Assembly (NCBI RefSeq): GCF_002214565.1 | Contig: NZ_CP015106.1 | Coordinates: forward strand, 124,001-188,000 | Source of the DNA: Thermococcus radiotolerans | Lineage (GTDB): Archaea > Methanobacteriota_B > Thermococci > Thermococcales > Thermococcaceae | Length of the DNA: 64,000 nucleotides | Direction: 5' to 3' | Part shown: positions 7,572 to 16,271 of the stretch, piece by piece | Layout: every line of letters starts with the position of its first letter | How positions within the stretch are numbered: the stretch's first letter is position 1 | Notes under the pieces: model-generated | The model's input: the letters and a program-made list of their open reading frames with translations, nothing else | The model's database searches: none | What the model was told of the DNA's origin: nothing | Program-made: the position numbers and the translations under genes

Positions 7572-8690
7572 ATGCGGGGATTGAGAACCGGCTCCAAGGC
7601 CCTCTACCTCATCCTTATCGCGGGATTCTTCGCGATCCTGGGCTCCACCATGAGCAAGTCCCCCACGCTTCCCCTCTACGCCCAGAGCATCGGGCTCGGA
7701 AAGGAGGAAATCGGCCTCGTTGCTGCCGCCTCGACGGTTACGGGCATCTTCATAAACTTCGCCTCGGGCCTTCTCAGCGACGTTTACGGGAGGAAGAGGC
7801 TCCTCAAGATGAGCGGCTTCGTTTTTCTCAGTGCACCATTGCTGTACTTTCTCGCGGGCGATGCGTTGAGCCTCGCCCTCGTCAGGGTTTACTACGGCGT
7901 TGCGACGGCCATCTTCGTCCCTGTGTCCTTCGCTCTGGTCAGCGATCTCTATCCTGGCAGGAAGGGCACTTTCATGGGGTTCCTGAGCTCATCAACCCTC
8001 GTCGGCCGCGCCCTTGCCCCTGTCCTCGCGGGAAGCATCATATACTTCCTCGGCTTCTCTGTGGTCTTCGTTCTCTGTTCGCTGACTGGCCTGGTGGTTT
8101 TTGCCCTCACTTTTAGGTTCCCCGACACGGGGGGCGAGCTCAAGAGGTTCGAGTTCACGTTCAGTGGAGAGCTCCTCCTGATCGGCCTTCTAGATGCGGC
8201 CGTGTACATGGCCTACCAGGGCATAGAAACCTTCCTGCCCCTCTTCTACTACCTCCAGGGCAAGGCCTGGCTCTCCGGGCTGATACTGACGGTGGAAATC
8301 GCCATAATGGCGGTCGTTAAGCCCTACGCGGGGTACCTCAGCGACAGGATTGGCAGAACGAAGCCGATAGTGGTTGGCATGACAATGGTTGGCCTGGCGA
8401 TGTTTGCGTTTGCCCTCTCCGACTCCCTTCCGCTGGTGGTTCTGGGTGCGGTAGTCTTCTCGGTGGGCGCCTCGATAAGCGAGGCCTCGACGAAACCCCT
8501 GGCCACAGAAGTCTCAAAGCTCCGCGGAACCGCGCTGGGGTTCCTGGAGAGCATAAAGGACATAGGTCAGGCGCTGGGGCCGGTTTTGATAGGGTTCCTC
8601 GGCCTTAGAAGCGGTTTTACATTCATAGGAATATTCGGGATCCTGTCGCTGGGGCTGTTCCTCTTCATCCTCTCGAGGAAGAAAACTTGA
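7572..8690 (+). CDS. Major facilitator superfamily transporter
   Basis: The 372-residue protein has about twelve transmembrane segments. The loop between helices 2 and 3 reads GLLSDVYGRKRLLKM, the classic MFS motif G-x-L-S-D-x-x-G-R-K, and the corresponding loop of the second half reads GYLSDRIGRTKPIV. MFS carriers move small solutes by proton-coupled exchange or symport; resemblance to drug/efflux type members is general and the substrate cannot be told. It starts 17 bases after the DUF257 pair and is likely the last gene of that operon. It faces acdB convergently. Confidence 0.9.
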   Translation: MRGLRTGSKALYLILIAGFFAILGSTMSKSPTLPLYAQSIGLGKEEIGLVAAASTVTGIFINFASGLLSDVYGRKRLLKMSGFVFLSAPLLYFLAGDALSLALVRVYYGVATAIFVPVSFALVSDLYPGRKGTFMGFLSSSTLVGRALAPVLAGSIIYFLGFSVVFVLCSLTGLVVFALTFRFPDTGGELKRFEFTFSGELLLIGLLDAAVYMAYQGIETFLPLFYYLQGKAWLSGLILTVEIAIMAVVKPYAGYLSDRIGRTKPIVVGMTMVGLAMFAFALSDSLPLVVLGAVVFSVGASISEASTKPLATEVSKLRGTALGFLESIKDIGQALGPVLIGFLGLRSGFTFIGIFGILSLGLFLFILSRKKT

Positions 8691-8701
8691 AAAAAGAGGG
8701 G

Positions 8702-9463
8702 TCAAGCACACCTCTCCCTGTACTCGGTGATTATCTCCTCCTTCTTCTCGGTCGGCTCCTTGACGATTATCCTGGCGTCAACGACGACGGCACCCTTGCC
8801 CTTCTCGTAGACGAAGACCGGGTTGAGGTCCATCTCCTTGATGTAGTCGTCGAGGTCGTCCACGAGTTCGCTGACCTTGAGGAGAAGGTTGACTATGGCG
8901 TCTATATCAGCGGGCTCCTCTCCACGAGCTCCTGCGAGAATCGGGTAGCTCTTTATCTCCTGGATCATCTTCCTGGCGTCGCGCTCGGTTATTGGGATTA
9001 TGCGGAAGGTGACGTCCTTGAGAACCTCGACGAAGATTCCACCGAGACCGAACATGAGTGCGTGTCCGAACTGCGGGTCTTCGGTGACGCCTATGATGAT
9101 CTCCCTTCCGACCTTGAGCATCGGGGCTATGAGAACGCCCAGGATTTCAGCGTCCGGGCGGTATTTGCGCGCGTTCTCGTGGATGACTTCCCACTTCTCC
9201 TTCAGCTCCTCGGGGGTCTTGATGTTGAGAAGTACGACTTTCGCGTCGCTCTTGTGGAGAATCTGCGGGGACATCAGCTTCATGGCAACGGGATAGCCGA
9301 TTTCCTCGGCGTACTTGAGTGCCTCGTCAAGGGTCTTGGCGAGCTTTTCCTCCGGAACCGGGAGGCCGTAGGCTTTGAGAACCTGCTTTGCCTCGTACTC
9401 AACGAGCGAAGTCCTTCCGGACTTCAAAACCTCTTCAATAACTTTAAGGGCTTCCTCCTTCAT
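8702..9463 (-). CDS. acdB: Acyl-CoA synthetase (NDP-forming), beta subunit (ATP-grasp)
   Basis: The 253-residue protein is the ATP-grasp beta subunit of ADP-forming acetyl/acyl-CoA synthetase, which makes ATP from acyl-CoA, ADP and phosphate at the end of peptide and sugar fermentation. The N-terminal helix with SLVEYEAKQVLKAYGLPVPE, then GYPVAMKLMSPQILHKSDA and FGHALMFGLGGIFVEVLKDV, are hallmark ATP-grasp strands of this family, and EMDLNPVFVYEKG carries the metal-binding D-x-N-P. In Thermococcales the beta subunit is about 230-240 residues. Its start lies 26 bases after the alpha-subunit stop, so alpha and beta are one operon. Acyl specificity cannot be inferred. Confidence 0.92.
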   Translation of the reverse strand: MKEEALKVIEEVLKSGRTSLVEYEAKQVLKAYGLPVPEEKLAKTLDEALKYAEEIGYPVAMKLMSPQILHKSDAKVVLLNIKTPEELKEKWEVIHENARKYRPDAEILGVLIAPMLKVGREIIIGVTEDPQFGHALMFGLGGIFVEVLKDVTFRIIPITERDARKMIQEIKSYPILAGARGEEPADIDAIVNLLLKVSELVDDLDDYIKEMDLNPVFVYEKGKGAVVVDARIIVKEPTEKKEEIITEYRERCA

Positions 9464-9489
9464 GATACCACCACCGGAAGATTGGGGGG

Positions 9490-10908
9490 TCAGGCCCCCC
9501 TCCTGAGGTATTCAGCGTACTTAACAAGGCCCGCCAGGGCGCGAACACCCCTCTCTGGGGTCGGGTAAACGGGAACTCCCTTGTCCTCGAGGATTCTGGC
9601 GTAGTGGTCGGTCTTCTTACCGCCCATGGCAACGGCAACGATCGGCTTGTTGCTCTTCTTCTGGTACTCGGCCAGGATGTCGATTATCTTCTCCTCCTCG
9701 AGGAGCGGGACCTGGAAGAGAACTATCACCACTATTGCGTCAACGTTGGGATCGTTCACGAAGCCCTCGATGGCGATTCTGTACCTCTCGGCATCGGTGT
9801 CGCCGACGACGTCGGTCGGGTTTCCTGCCACCGCGTGCGGCGGGAAGTTCTCCTTCAGATACTTGAGGGTCTCCTCGCTGAGGTCGGCCATCTTAAGGCC
9901 GAACTTGGCAACCGCATCGCTGGCCATAACGCCGGCTCCACCGCCGTCGGTGATTATTCCTATCCTGTCGCCCTTCGGGAGCTTGTCCTTAAGCGCGGCA
10001 AAGGCCTTCGCGAGGTCGAACATGTGCTCGAAGTCCTCGGCGCGGATGACACCGGTCTGCTTGAAGACGGCATCGTAAATCGTGTCGGCACCAGCGAGTG
10101 AACCGGTGTGGGAAGAGGCTGCCTTCGCTCCGTACTCGGTCCTTCCGCTCTTGAGGGCTATAACCGGCTTGACTTTCGTAATGCGCTTGGCGGCCTCTAT
10201 GAACTTCCTGCCGTCCTTGACACCCTCTATGTAGAAGGTGACGACGTTTATGCCCTCGTCGTGGATGAAGTAGTCCATCAAATCGGCGTCGTCGACGTCG
10301 AGCTTGTTTCCGTAGCTGACCATCTTTCCAATGCCGATACCCGCTCCAGCAGCCCAGTCAAGCATTGCCGCCGCAAACGCGCCGCTCTGAGTTACGAACG
10401 CTATCGGTCCGCTCTTCGGCCTGTCCATCTTGCTCTCCGGCAGGAAAACGGTGTCAACGCCGGTGTCCGGGACGTAGACGCCGACACAGTTCGGGCCGAT
10501 GACCCTTATCCCGTTGGCCTTGGCTATCTCGTATATCTCGCGCTCCAGCTTCTTTCCTTCCTCACCGAGCTCACCGAAGCCGCCGGTGATGATGATAACT
10601 GACTTTATTCCCTTCTCGGCTATGTCCTTCATCGTGGCGGGCACGAAGGGAGCTGGAATCGATATAACGGCCAAATCGGTGTCATCGGGGAGCTCCTTAA
10701 CGCTCTTGTAGACCTTGTAACCCTCTATCTCGTCGAGCTTGGGGTTCACGGGGTATATGTTGCCCTTGAAGATTCCGCGCTCCTTGTTCATCTTGAAGTT
10801 CTCAAAAATGACGTTTCCAACTTTACCCTTCTTGTTTGTTGCGCCGATGATAGCGACCGCCTTCGGGTCGAAGAAGGGCCTCATTTCCTCAACTATCTTT
10901 TCCACCAT
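9490..10908 (-). CDS. acdA: Acyl-CoA synthetase (NDP-forming), alpha subunit
   Basis: The 472-residue protein has the CoA-binding Rossmann domain (MRPFFDPKAVAIIGATNK, residues 9-26) and two CoA-ligase domains (IGPNCVGVYVPD; FVTQSGAFAAAMLDWAA). The motif SSHTGSLAG, His near 267, is the phospho-histidine segment that carries phosphate between the two active sites of these enzymes. I chose the ATG at 10908 because GGAGGG lies seven bases upstream and the sequence matches the family N-terminus; longer in-frame starts exist up to 10995 but run through the promoter. It is transcribed from a TATA box near 10957-10967 together with acdB. Confidence 0.93.
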   Translation of the reverse strand: MVEKIVEEMRPFFDPKAVAIIGATNKKGKVGNVIFENFKMNKERGIFKGNIYPVNPKLDEIEGYKVYKSVKELPDDTDLAVISIPAPFVPATMKDIAEKGIKSVIIITGGFGELGEEGKKLEREIYEIAKANGIRVIGPNCVGVYVPDTGVDTVFLPESKMDRPKSGPIAFVTQSGAFAAAMLDWAAGAGIGIGKMVSYGNKLDVDDADLMDYFIHDEGINVVTFYIEGVKDGRKFIEAAKRITKVKPVIALKSGRTEYGAKAASSHTGSLAGADTIYDAVFKQTGVIRAEDFEHMFDLAKAFAALKDKLPKGDRIGIITDGGGAGVMASDAVAKFGLKMADLSEETLKYLKENFPPHAVAGNPTDVVGDTDAERYRIAIEGFVNDPNVDAIVVIVLFQVPLLEEEKIIDILAEYQKKSNKPIVAVAMGGKKTDHYARILEDKGVPVYPTPERGVRALAGLVKYAEYLRRGA

Positions 10909-10956
10909 TGGTATCCCTCCGCCAGAAACTGCTTCTCGCAAGAACTTCATTTTAAA

Positions 10957-10967
10957 TGTATAAAAGA
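10957..10967 (-). promoter_or_regulatory. TATA box of acdA-acdB
   Basis: On the minus strand CTTTTATACAT lies about 50 bases before the acdA ATG. Transcription would begin about 25 bases downstream, leaving a leader of roughly 25 bases that contains the GGAGGG ribosome-binding site. Positions are read by eye. Confidence 0.5.
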
Positions 10968-11011
10968 GTTGCGTTTTGTAAAAATTGGACGCCAATGAAC
11001 TGAAACGTCCA

Positions 11012-11779
11012 TCAATGCAGGCTTTTCAAAAATTCGAGGCTTCTCCTGGCAGATTCGATGTCGTTGACTTCGAGGGCCCACGTTACCCTCGGGAGCCTTG
11101 GCAGCACCCTGACCCAGGGAACCGTGCCGTCACCCAGGGCGAGGTGCTCATCCCTCTCGCCCCGGTTGTCGTGGAGGTGAACGTGAACTATCCTGTCCCC
11201 GAGGACCTCCAGGAAGCGCTCGAACTTTCCGGTTGTCGTGTTAAGGTGCCCAACGTCGAAGGTTACCCCTATCTCGACGTCCCCGAGTATCTCCCACAGC
11301 CTCTCGCACGTCTGGGCATCGAGGATTACGAAGCGCGGCATGTTCTCGACGCCGATCTTTATCCCGTACTCAAGCCCCCATTCGGAGATTTTCCTCAGGG
11401 ATTCCCTGTGTATCTCCAGGTACTTCCTCCTGTTCTTCACGCTGATCGGCGAGCAGTGCCCGGGGTGTATCGTGACCGAGAGTGCATCGAGCTCGGCCGC
11501 CAGTTCGATGGCCTCCCGGATTACCTCCAGCGATGCCCTCCTCAGCCTGTCGTTGAAGGAGCCTATGTTGACGTCGCTGAATGGTGCATGGACTGTTCTC
11601 TTCATGCCCCAGCCGTCAAGAACCTCAGCGAAGAGGCGGTAGTTGTCCCTCGTCAGGTAGTGGGGCCATTCGCTCAGAATCTCGATGAAATCAAAGCCCA
11701 GCTTTCTCGTCCTCCGAACCCACCCCTCCAGCCCGGAGAGGTCCCTTCCGGAATAGGCCGTCATGGAGAGACCTATCAT
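11012..11779 (-). CDS. Sugar phosphate isomerase/epimerase-like TIM-barrel protein
   Basis: The 255-residue protein fits the xylose-isomerase-like TIM-barrel superfamily that includes endonuclease IV and sugar epimerases. Metal-ligand positions are visible at strand ends: Glu in FDFIEIL, His in SVTIHPGH, Glu in IGVENMP, Asp-x-x-His in FDVGHLN, and His-x-His in VHVHLHDN, then a C-terminal Glu in WALEVND. This complete ligand set suggests a working metalloenzyme, either a sugar isomerase/epimerase or an AP-endonuclease relative; at 255 residues it is shorter than Nfo. Its ATG directly follows the MgtE stop codon (TGAATG), so it is translated from the same message as that transporter. Confidence 0.82.
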   Translation of the reverse strand: MIGLSMTAYSGRDLSGLEGWVRRTRKLGFDFIEILSEWPHYLTRDNYRLFAEVLDGWGMKRTVHAPFSDVNIGSFNDRLRRASLEVIREAIELAAELDALSVTIHPGHCSPISVKNRRKYLEIHRESLRKISEWGLEYGIKIGVENMPRFVILDAQTCERLWEILGDVEIGVTFDVGHLNTTTGKFERFLEVLGDRIVHVHLHDNRGERDEHLALGDGTVPWVRVLPRLPRVTWALEVNDIESARRSLEFLKSLH

Positions 11780-12964
11780 TCAACCACCCACCATCAGCTT
11801 AGCCATGAGCACGACGTAAATCGTGCCGAATATATCGCTGTTGTTGGATATAAGTGGTATCGCCACGTGGTCGGGGTCTATGTTCTTCTGGAAGAGGAAG
11901 TAGGAGACCGTGTAGGAGTAGAACATGATGAACAGGACCATGAACGGGTACGTGAGAACTATCATCCAGGCGGAGCTCGGAACCGTCATCCCGGTAGTTA
12001 GCTTCACAAGGGCGATGCCTATGAGGAGCTTCGTCGTTCCGATGACCGGCGCCGTCGTGAATAGCGCTAGGATGTCTGTGAGGGGCTTCCAGCAGATGAA
12101 GCTCTCTATCTCACCGAGGTGGAGCTTCGTCGAGGTTTTCGCGGCTATTATGGAGCCGTAGTTTCCGAAGCTGCTGAGGAGTGAGGGGTAGATGAAGCTC
12201 AGTATGACCGACGCCTGGATTATCCCGCTGAACTTGGCGAGTATTGAACCGGATATCGTCGAGAGGAGCGCTAGCCCGGTTATCGTTATGAAGACCTGCC
12301 TGAGCTCAACGAACTCCGCCTTCCGGACCCTGCTTATAGCCGCCACGACCGCAAAGAGGGCCAGCATCGCGTAGTTGAAGAGCCTGAATCCCTCCGGTGA
12401 GCGCTCTATGAGGAGGATGAACAGCACCAGCGAGGGAACCGTCAGGAAATCGCCCATTGAAGCGACCAGCGGTGCCGCAACGCTGTCCGGATCGGTGCCG
12501 CGCCTGAAGGAGAATATCGTGACGAATGAGGTGAAGTAGCCGAGGATAAAGGACACGAGTATCGTCGAGGTAACGACTATGAGGAGGACGTCGAGGGCGT
12601 TCTTCTTTACCCCCGTGGCAACGCTTATGGCCCACAGCATGACTATCGGGATGAGCGAGATGAGCATTCTGAGGACTATCTCCTTGAGGACCTTCCTATC
12701 GCGAAGGGAGGGCTCAAGATCACCGAGGTAGAGCATCGTGGAGAAGCGCGATGCCATGGAACCGAAGACGTTCCCGCGGAGGCCCATCATACCCGGCAGA
12801 ACCACCAGAAGGCCGGGAAACTGAGTTCTTATCGTCTCGAAGTACTTACCCAGAAACGTACCGCCGAATAGGCCGAATATCTGCGAGGTGAACAGGGACG
12901 GCAGCGTAACCCTGTAGGCTTCTCCAATTTTATTCCGAAGTTCCAAAAGTATAGTCTCCCTCAT
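11780..12964 (-). CDS. MgtE/SLC41-type divalent cation transporter, copy 1
   Basis: The 394-residue protein consists of two MgtE-type membrane domains in tandem. LPGMMGLRGNVFGSMASRFSTMLYLG (second half of the first domain) carries the P-G-x-x-x-x-R-G-N signature, and a related sequence PSLLSSFGNYGSIIAAKTSTKLHLG occurs in the second half. MgtE/SLC41 proteins are Mg2+ channels or transporters. It has no N-terminal regulatory domain or CBS pair, so gating must come from elsewhere; PhoU/TrkA-C proteins are encoded divergently nearby. A paralogue lies 45 bases upstream in the same direction, and a TIM-barrel gene abuts it downstream. Confidence 0.88.
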   Translation of the reverse strand: MRETILLELRNKIGEAYRVTLPSLFTSQIFGLFGGTFLGKYFETIRTQFPGLLVVLPGMMGLRGNVFGSMASRFSTMLYLGDLEPSLRDRKVLKEIVLRMLISLIPIVMLWAISVATGVKKNALDVLLIVVTSTILVSFILGYFTSFVTIFSFRRGTDPDSVAAPLVASMGDFLTVPSLVLFILLIERSPEGFRLFNYAMLALFAVVAAISRVRKAEFVELRQVFITITGLALLSTISGSILAKFSGIIQASVILSFIYPSLLSSFGNYGSIIAAKTSTKLHLGEIESFICWKPLTDILALFTTAPVIGTTKLLIGIALVKLTTGMTVPSSAWMIVLTYPFMVLFIMFYSYTVSYFLFQKNIDPDHVAIPLISNNSDIFGTIYVVLMAKLMVGG

Positions 12965-13009
12965 TGGTTTTCTGACCTCTAAGATGATAGAGAAGTGAGC
13001 TATTAAAAT

Positions 13010-14203
13010 TTATGCGAGAGTCCCCGCTAAGAGAACCACGTACAATGTTCCGAGAACATCGGAGATCGTTGTTACAGTAGGTATTGCAACATTATCTGGA
13101 TCTATTGAGTGGGTGTACGCAATGTACGCCACGCCAATACCTATCAGGGCGTTAACGATGACTAGGAGAGGATAAGTTATCACGAATGCCCATATCACAT
13201 CTCCATATAGCCCAACGAAATGGGAAACGTAAACGGCTATAAGATTGGTGAGGATGCCTATGACAGGTGAAAGCAGTAAAATCGTGCCAATATCTGCCAC
13301 GAAATTCTTGTCCCTTAGCTCAGAGGGGCCAGCCAAGTTTAGGCGTGTGGATGTTGTTGCAGCAACTATCGAAGAAAAATTCCCCACACTGTCTAAGATT
13401 GAGGGATACATTATGCTGAGAATTATGACCCTAGATATGACCTTGCTGTAGTACTCCAGGGTGGAGCCTGAGAAGATTTCCATTATGGCGAGTAGTGTAA
13501 GTACCAGTGCTATTTCCCGAAAGGACTTCCGGTACTCTCCAGTAAACCTTGATCGAAGGATGAGTATCCCGAAGAGGGCGAGCATGAGTGCTGTGAACGT
13601 GTAAAACTCTCCTGGGTGTTTCTCGTAGAAAAATATCATGTACACCAGGCTTGGTATGGTTATCACATCGGCCACTGATGTTATCAATGGGGCCGCGATT
13701 GTATCGGGGTCAACTGAGTGCCTGTAGGGTATAACTGTAATAAATGCCGTCGAGTATCCGAGGAGAATGCCTATGAACAGGGCGGAGGATACAACAATCG
13801 CTAGGACAACAATCGCTGAATGGGAAAATCCCAGCTGAAGAACTCCCGCGACCCAGAGAATCATCAAAGGAATACTGGAGCTCGTTATTGCCAGTGTTAT
13901 GTTTGTTGTCACCTCTGGGTCTCTGATCCCACGAACCTTTCCTAAGTATAGGGCCGTGGTAAGTCTTGACGCCATAGAACCAAAGACGTTTCCCCTGAGA
14001 TCCATCATCCCTGGCAGAATCACGAGAAGGAGGGGATAGTGTGTTACTATCTTATCAAAGTTCTTTCCCAGAACTCCCCCACCCACAAAATCAAGAGCCA
14101 AGCACAGGAGAAGTGCCGGAAACGTGACGAGAAACGCTCCTCTCAGCCTTTCGCCCCAGTTGCTGTAGCCGGCGGTCCTGTTCTGGACTATCACTGCTAT
14201 CAC
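13010..14203 (-). CDS. MgtE/SLC41-type divalent cation transporter, copy 2
   Basis: The 397-residue protein parallels copy 1: LPGMMDLRGNVFGSMASRL and PSILDSVGNFSSIVAATTSTRLNL are the two domain signatures, and the spacing of about ten transmembrane segments is the same. It differs from copy 1 throughout, so it is an old duplication rather than a recent one, and its codon and base use looks more A+T-rich. The likely start is GTG at 14203; no in-frame ATG near it has a ribosome-binding site. A weak GGAGGT lies upstream. Mg2+ or another divalent ion is the likely substrate. Confidence 0.86.
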   Translation of the reverse strand: MIAVIVQNRTAGYSNWGERLRGAFLVTFPALLLCLALDFVGGGVLGKNFDKIVTHYPLLLVILPGMMDLRGNVFGSMASRLTTALYLGKVRGIRDPEVTTNITLAITSSSIPLMILWVAGVLQLGFSHSAIVVLAIVVSSALFIGILLGYSTAFITVIPYRHSVDPDTIAAPLITSVADVITIPSLVYMIFFYEKHPGEFYTFTALMLALFGILILRSRFTGEYRKSFREIALVLTLLAIMEIFSGSTLEYYSKVISRVIILSIMYPSILDSVGNFSSIVAATTSTRLNLAGPSELRDKNFVADIGTILLLSPVIGILTNLIAVYVSHFVGLYGDVIWAFVITYPLLVIVNALIGIGVAYIAYTHSIDPDNVAIPTVTTISDVLGTLYVVLLAGTLA

Positions 14204-14308
14204 GCTCCATCACTGCCACCTCCGGACTTCAATTGATAGAACGCGTATAAAATTTTCGGCGAAAACTAAATAAGATTTCCCCCCCTTCCTCACATCGGTG
14301 AGAACCGG

Positions 14309-14917
14309 GTGGAAGAGTGGGACGAAATTGAGGTTCCAAGGAACGTTAAGGACATCTTCGTTGAAATGAAGAACACCGCGGAGCTGATGGTTGACCTGGC
14401 CTACTCCTCCATACTCTTCAACGAGGAGGAAATGGCCGAGGAGGTGCTTGAGCTTGAGGAGTACCTCGACCTGCTCAACTACCACCTGATGGTTCATGCG
14501 GTTCTGGCCGCGAGAAGCCCCAAGGAGGCGGAGCAGATAACGTCCATCCTCCACATGGCGCACGCCATAGACGACATGTCCAACGCCGCGGCCGACCTGG
14601 CGAAGATGGTCTTGGAGGGAGTCGAGCTCCATCCGGTCATAACCGAGGCGATACTGGGCAGCGAGGAGATAATCGGCAAGATTTTCGTCTCCGCCGAGTC
14701 CATACTCGTCGGAAAAACGCTGGAGGAGCTGGACCTCGCCACCAACACCGGGGTCTGGATAGTGGCCGTTAGAAGGGGCAAGCGCTGGATTTTTGACCCC
14801 GACGGGGACTTCAAGATATTCCCCGGGGATATACTCATCGGAAGGGGCACGAACACCTCCATAGACTACCTCAAGGAGATAGCCAGGGGCAACATCAAGG
14901 TGATGGGCAATGAATGA
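14309..14917 (+). CDS. PhoU-like/TrkA-C (RCK-C) regulatory protein, copy 1
   Basis: The 202-residue protein has an N-terminal helical PhoU-like half (residues 10-110; repeated pattern VDLAYSSILFNEEEMAEEVLELEEYLD) and a C-terminal TrkA-C domain (AESILVGKTLEELDLATNTGVWIVAVRRGKRW, then GDILIGRGT). TrkA-C domains bind ligands such as nucleotides and gate ion transporters. There is no Rossmann TrkA-N domain and no membrane segment, so it is a soluble regulator. It starts with GTG at 14309. It is divergent from two MgtE transporters that lack regulatory domains and is probably their partner; the next gene is its paralogue. Confidence 0.85.
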   Translation: MEEWDEIEVPRNVKDIFVEMKNTAELMVDLAYSSILFNEEEMAEEVLELEEYLDLLNYHLMVHAVLAARSPKEAEQITSILHMAHAIDDMSNAAADLAKMVLEGVELHPVITEAILGSEEIIGKIFVSAESILVGKTLEELDLATNTGVWIVAVRRGKRWIFDPDGDFKIFPGDILIGRGTNTSIDYLKEIARGNIKVMGNE

Positions 14918-15488
14918 GCTTGAGGAGATTAGGAACTGCCTCATAGAGATGAAGGATCTGTCATCGCTCATGGTCGATCTGGCGTTCTCCTCGGTCATGT
15001 ACAACAGCGAGGATATAGCTGAAGAAGTTTATCTCCTCGAGGAGCGCATGGACGAGCTGACCCTCAAGGTCAAGAAGCTGGCCCTCCTGCTGGCCAAGAG
15101 GGAGGACGATCCCCTCAAGCTCCTCAGCGTCATAGACATGGCAGACATAAACGAGCAGATAAGCGATGCCGCCTACAAGATTTCCGACCTCGTGTTGAGG
15201 GACGTCGAGCCACATCCGATAATCAGGAGGATAATGGAGGACACTGAGGAGGAACTCGGAAGGGTAACGGTTCACGAGGGCTCCGTTCTCCATGGAAGGA
15301 CCCTCGCCCAGCTCAAGCTCCCCAGCAAGATAGGCACGAGGATACTCGCCATAAAGCGCGGGAGCAGGTACATCTACAACCCCGGAAGGGACGACGTCAT
15401 CAGGGAGGGCGACGTTCTCATAGCGGTTGGCTCCGACCTCGACAAGCTGAGGAAGCTCGCCGGCGAGGAAGTGGAAGAGGAGGAATGA
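14910..15488 (+). CDS. PhoU-like/TrkA-C (RCK-C) regulatory protein, copy 2
   Basis: This 192-residue protein aligns with the preceding one along its whole length: MVDLAFSSVMYNSEDIAEEVYLLEERMDE matches the PhoU-like half, and GSVLHGRTLAQLKLPSKIGTRILAIKRGSRYIYNP plus GDVLIAVGS match the TrkA-C half. The ATG overlaps the end of copy 1 by eight bases, so the two are coupled and likely form a heteromer. Two regulators opposite two MgtE transporters suggests one-to-one pairing, though this is inference. The C-terminus ends in an acidic tail (EEVEEEE). Confidence 0.85.
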   Translation: MNELEEIRNCLIEMKDLSSLMVDLAFSSVMYNSEDIAEEVYLLEERMDELTLKVKKLALLLAKREDDPLKLLSVIDMADINEQISDAAYKISDLVLRDVEPHPIIRRIMEDTEEELGRVTVHEGSVLHGRTLAQLKLPSKIGTRILAIKRGSRYIYNPGRDDVIREGDVLIAVGSDLDKLRKLAGEEVEEEE

Positions 15489-15536
15489 CTTTCCTTATTC
15501 GAAAACTTTTTATCATCTTAGATGGTTTTAATTTCG

Positions 15537-16271
15537 ATGCCGATGCAAAGGGACAAAGCGTTCCTGCTTGCACTGCTGGTACTTGTGTTGCTGGCGTATT
15601 CAACGTCCTGGCTCCATGGTAGGACAGTTTCCTCATCTGGCAGGATAAGCGACGCCACACTGGACACGTGGGGTTTTGACATCAACGCGAGCAACCTCTC
15701 CTGCATCCTGGGTCGAGAGAAGTTGGTGGGCTTCTACTCCTTCAAAAACTGGAGCGACATTTTCATAGAGCTTTCCTACTCCCCATCGGCTATGCGGAAC
15801 GTGGGGTGCGACGATTTTCTGATATCCGGTGAGTTCGTCCTCCGTCTCAGGCCAATGAACGATTCGATAGCGATAAGGCGGGTTCTCTTCGTGGCGGAGA
15901 ACGTGAGCAACGTCTCCGTTGACCCCATATTTCCCAAGCAGGTGGGGGTCATGTACTTCAAAACCCCGGACGGCAATTTCGAGGTAACCGAGGCTCACGT
16001 GCCCGGTCTTGAAATATGGCAGGCCATCAGGGCTGAGGCATTGAAACCAACGTGGGGCGAGCCCCTTGACCTAACACCGGTTATTCCTCTCGACATCAGG
16101 AAGGAGGAGGATGTGGGCACTATCGAGGCGAGGATGAGGTTCAGGATAGAAGTCGAGTACCTCGTGAGAACCGGCTTCTTTAAATCGGAGAAGAGAAAGA
16201 TTGGGATAGAGATACCCGCCGTTTACCGTCTGTACGGACTTGAGAACTGTCCCTACGAGTGCGAACCCTGA
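15537..16271 (+). CDS. Membrane-anchored extracytoplasmic protein, unknown
   Basis: I do not recognise this 244-residue protein. It begins with a short basic stretch and a hydrophobic helix (FLLALLVLVLLAYSTSW), giving an uncleaved anchor or signal peptide, followed by a beta-rich domain with several N-x-S/T sites. Two cysteine pairs (LSCILG, VGCDDF; NCPYECEP at the end) could form disulfides outside the cell. A TATA-like ACTTTTTA at 15505-15513 places transcription start at about 15537, so I chose that ATG (leaderless) over an in-frame ATG at 15522. Its last 19 bases overlap nth on the other strand. Confidence 0.62.
   Translation: MPMQRDKAFLLALLVLVLLAYSTSWLHGRTVSSSGRISDATLDTWGFDINASNLSCILGREKLVGFYSFKNWSDIFIELSYSPSAMRNVGCDDFLISGEFVLRLRPMNDSIAIRRVLFVAENVSNVSVDPIFPKQVGVMYFKTPDGNFEVTEAHVPGLEIWQAIRAEALKPTWGEPLDLTPVIPLDIRKEEDVGTIEARMRFRIEVEYLVRTGFFKSEKRKIGIEIPAVYRLYGLENCPYECEP

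Noticed and set aside
10986-11009. Hairpin TGGACG/CGTCCA between the TIM-barrel gene and acdA as a terminator
   Set aside because: Only six pairs with a long loop and no T tract; not typical of archaeal termination.
8687-12001. Long plus-strand open frames opposite acdA, acdB and the TIM-barrel gene
   Set aside because: They arise from high GC third positions of strongly conserved minus-strand genes and show no protein family features.
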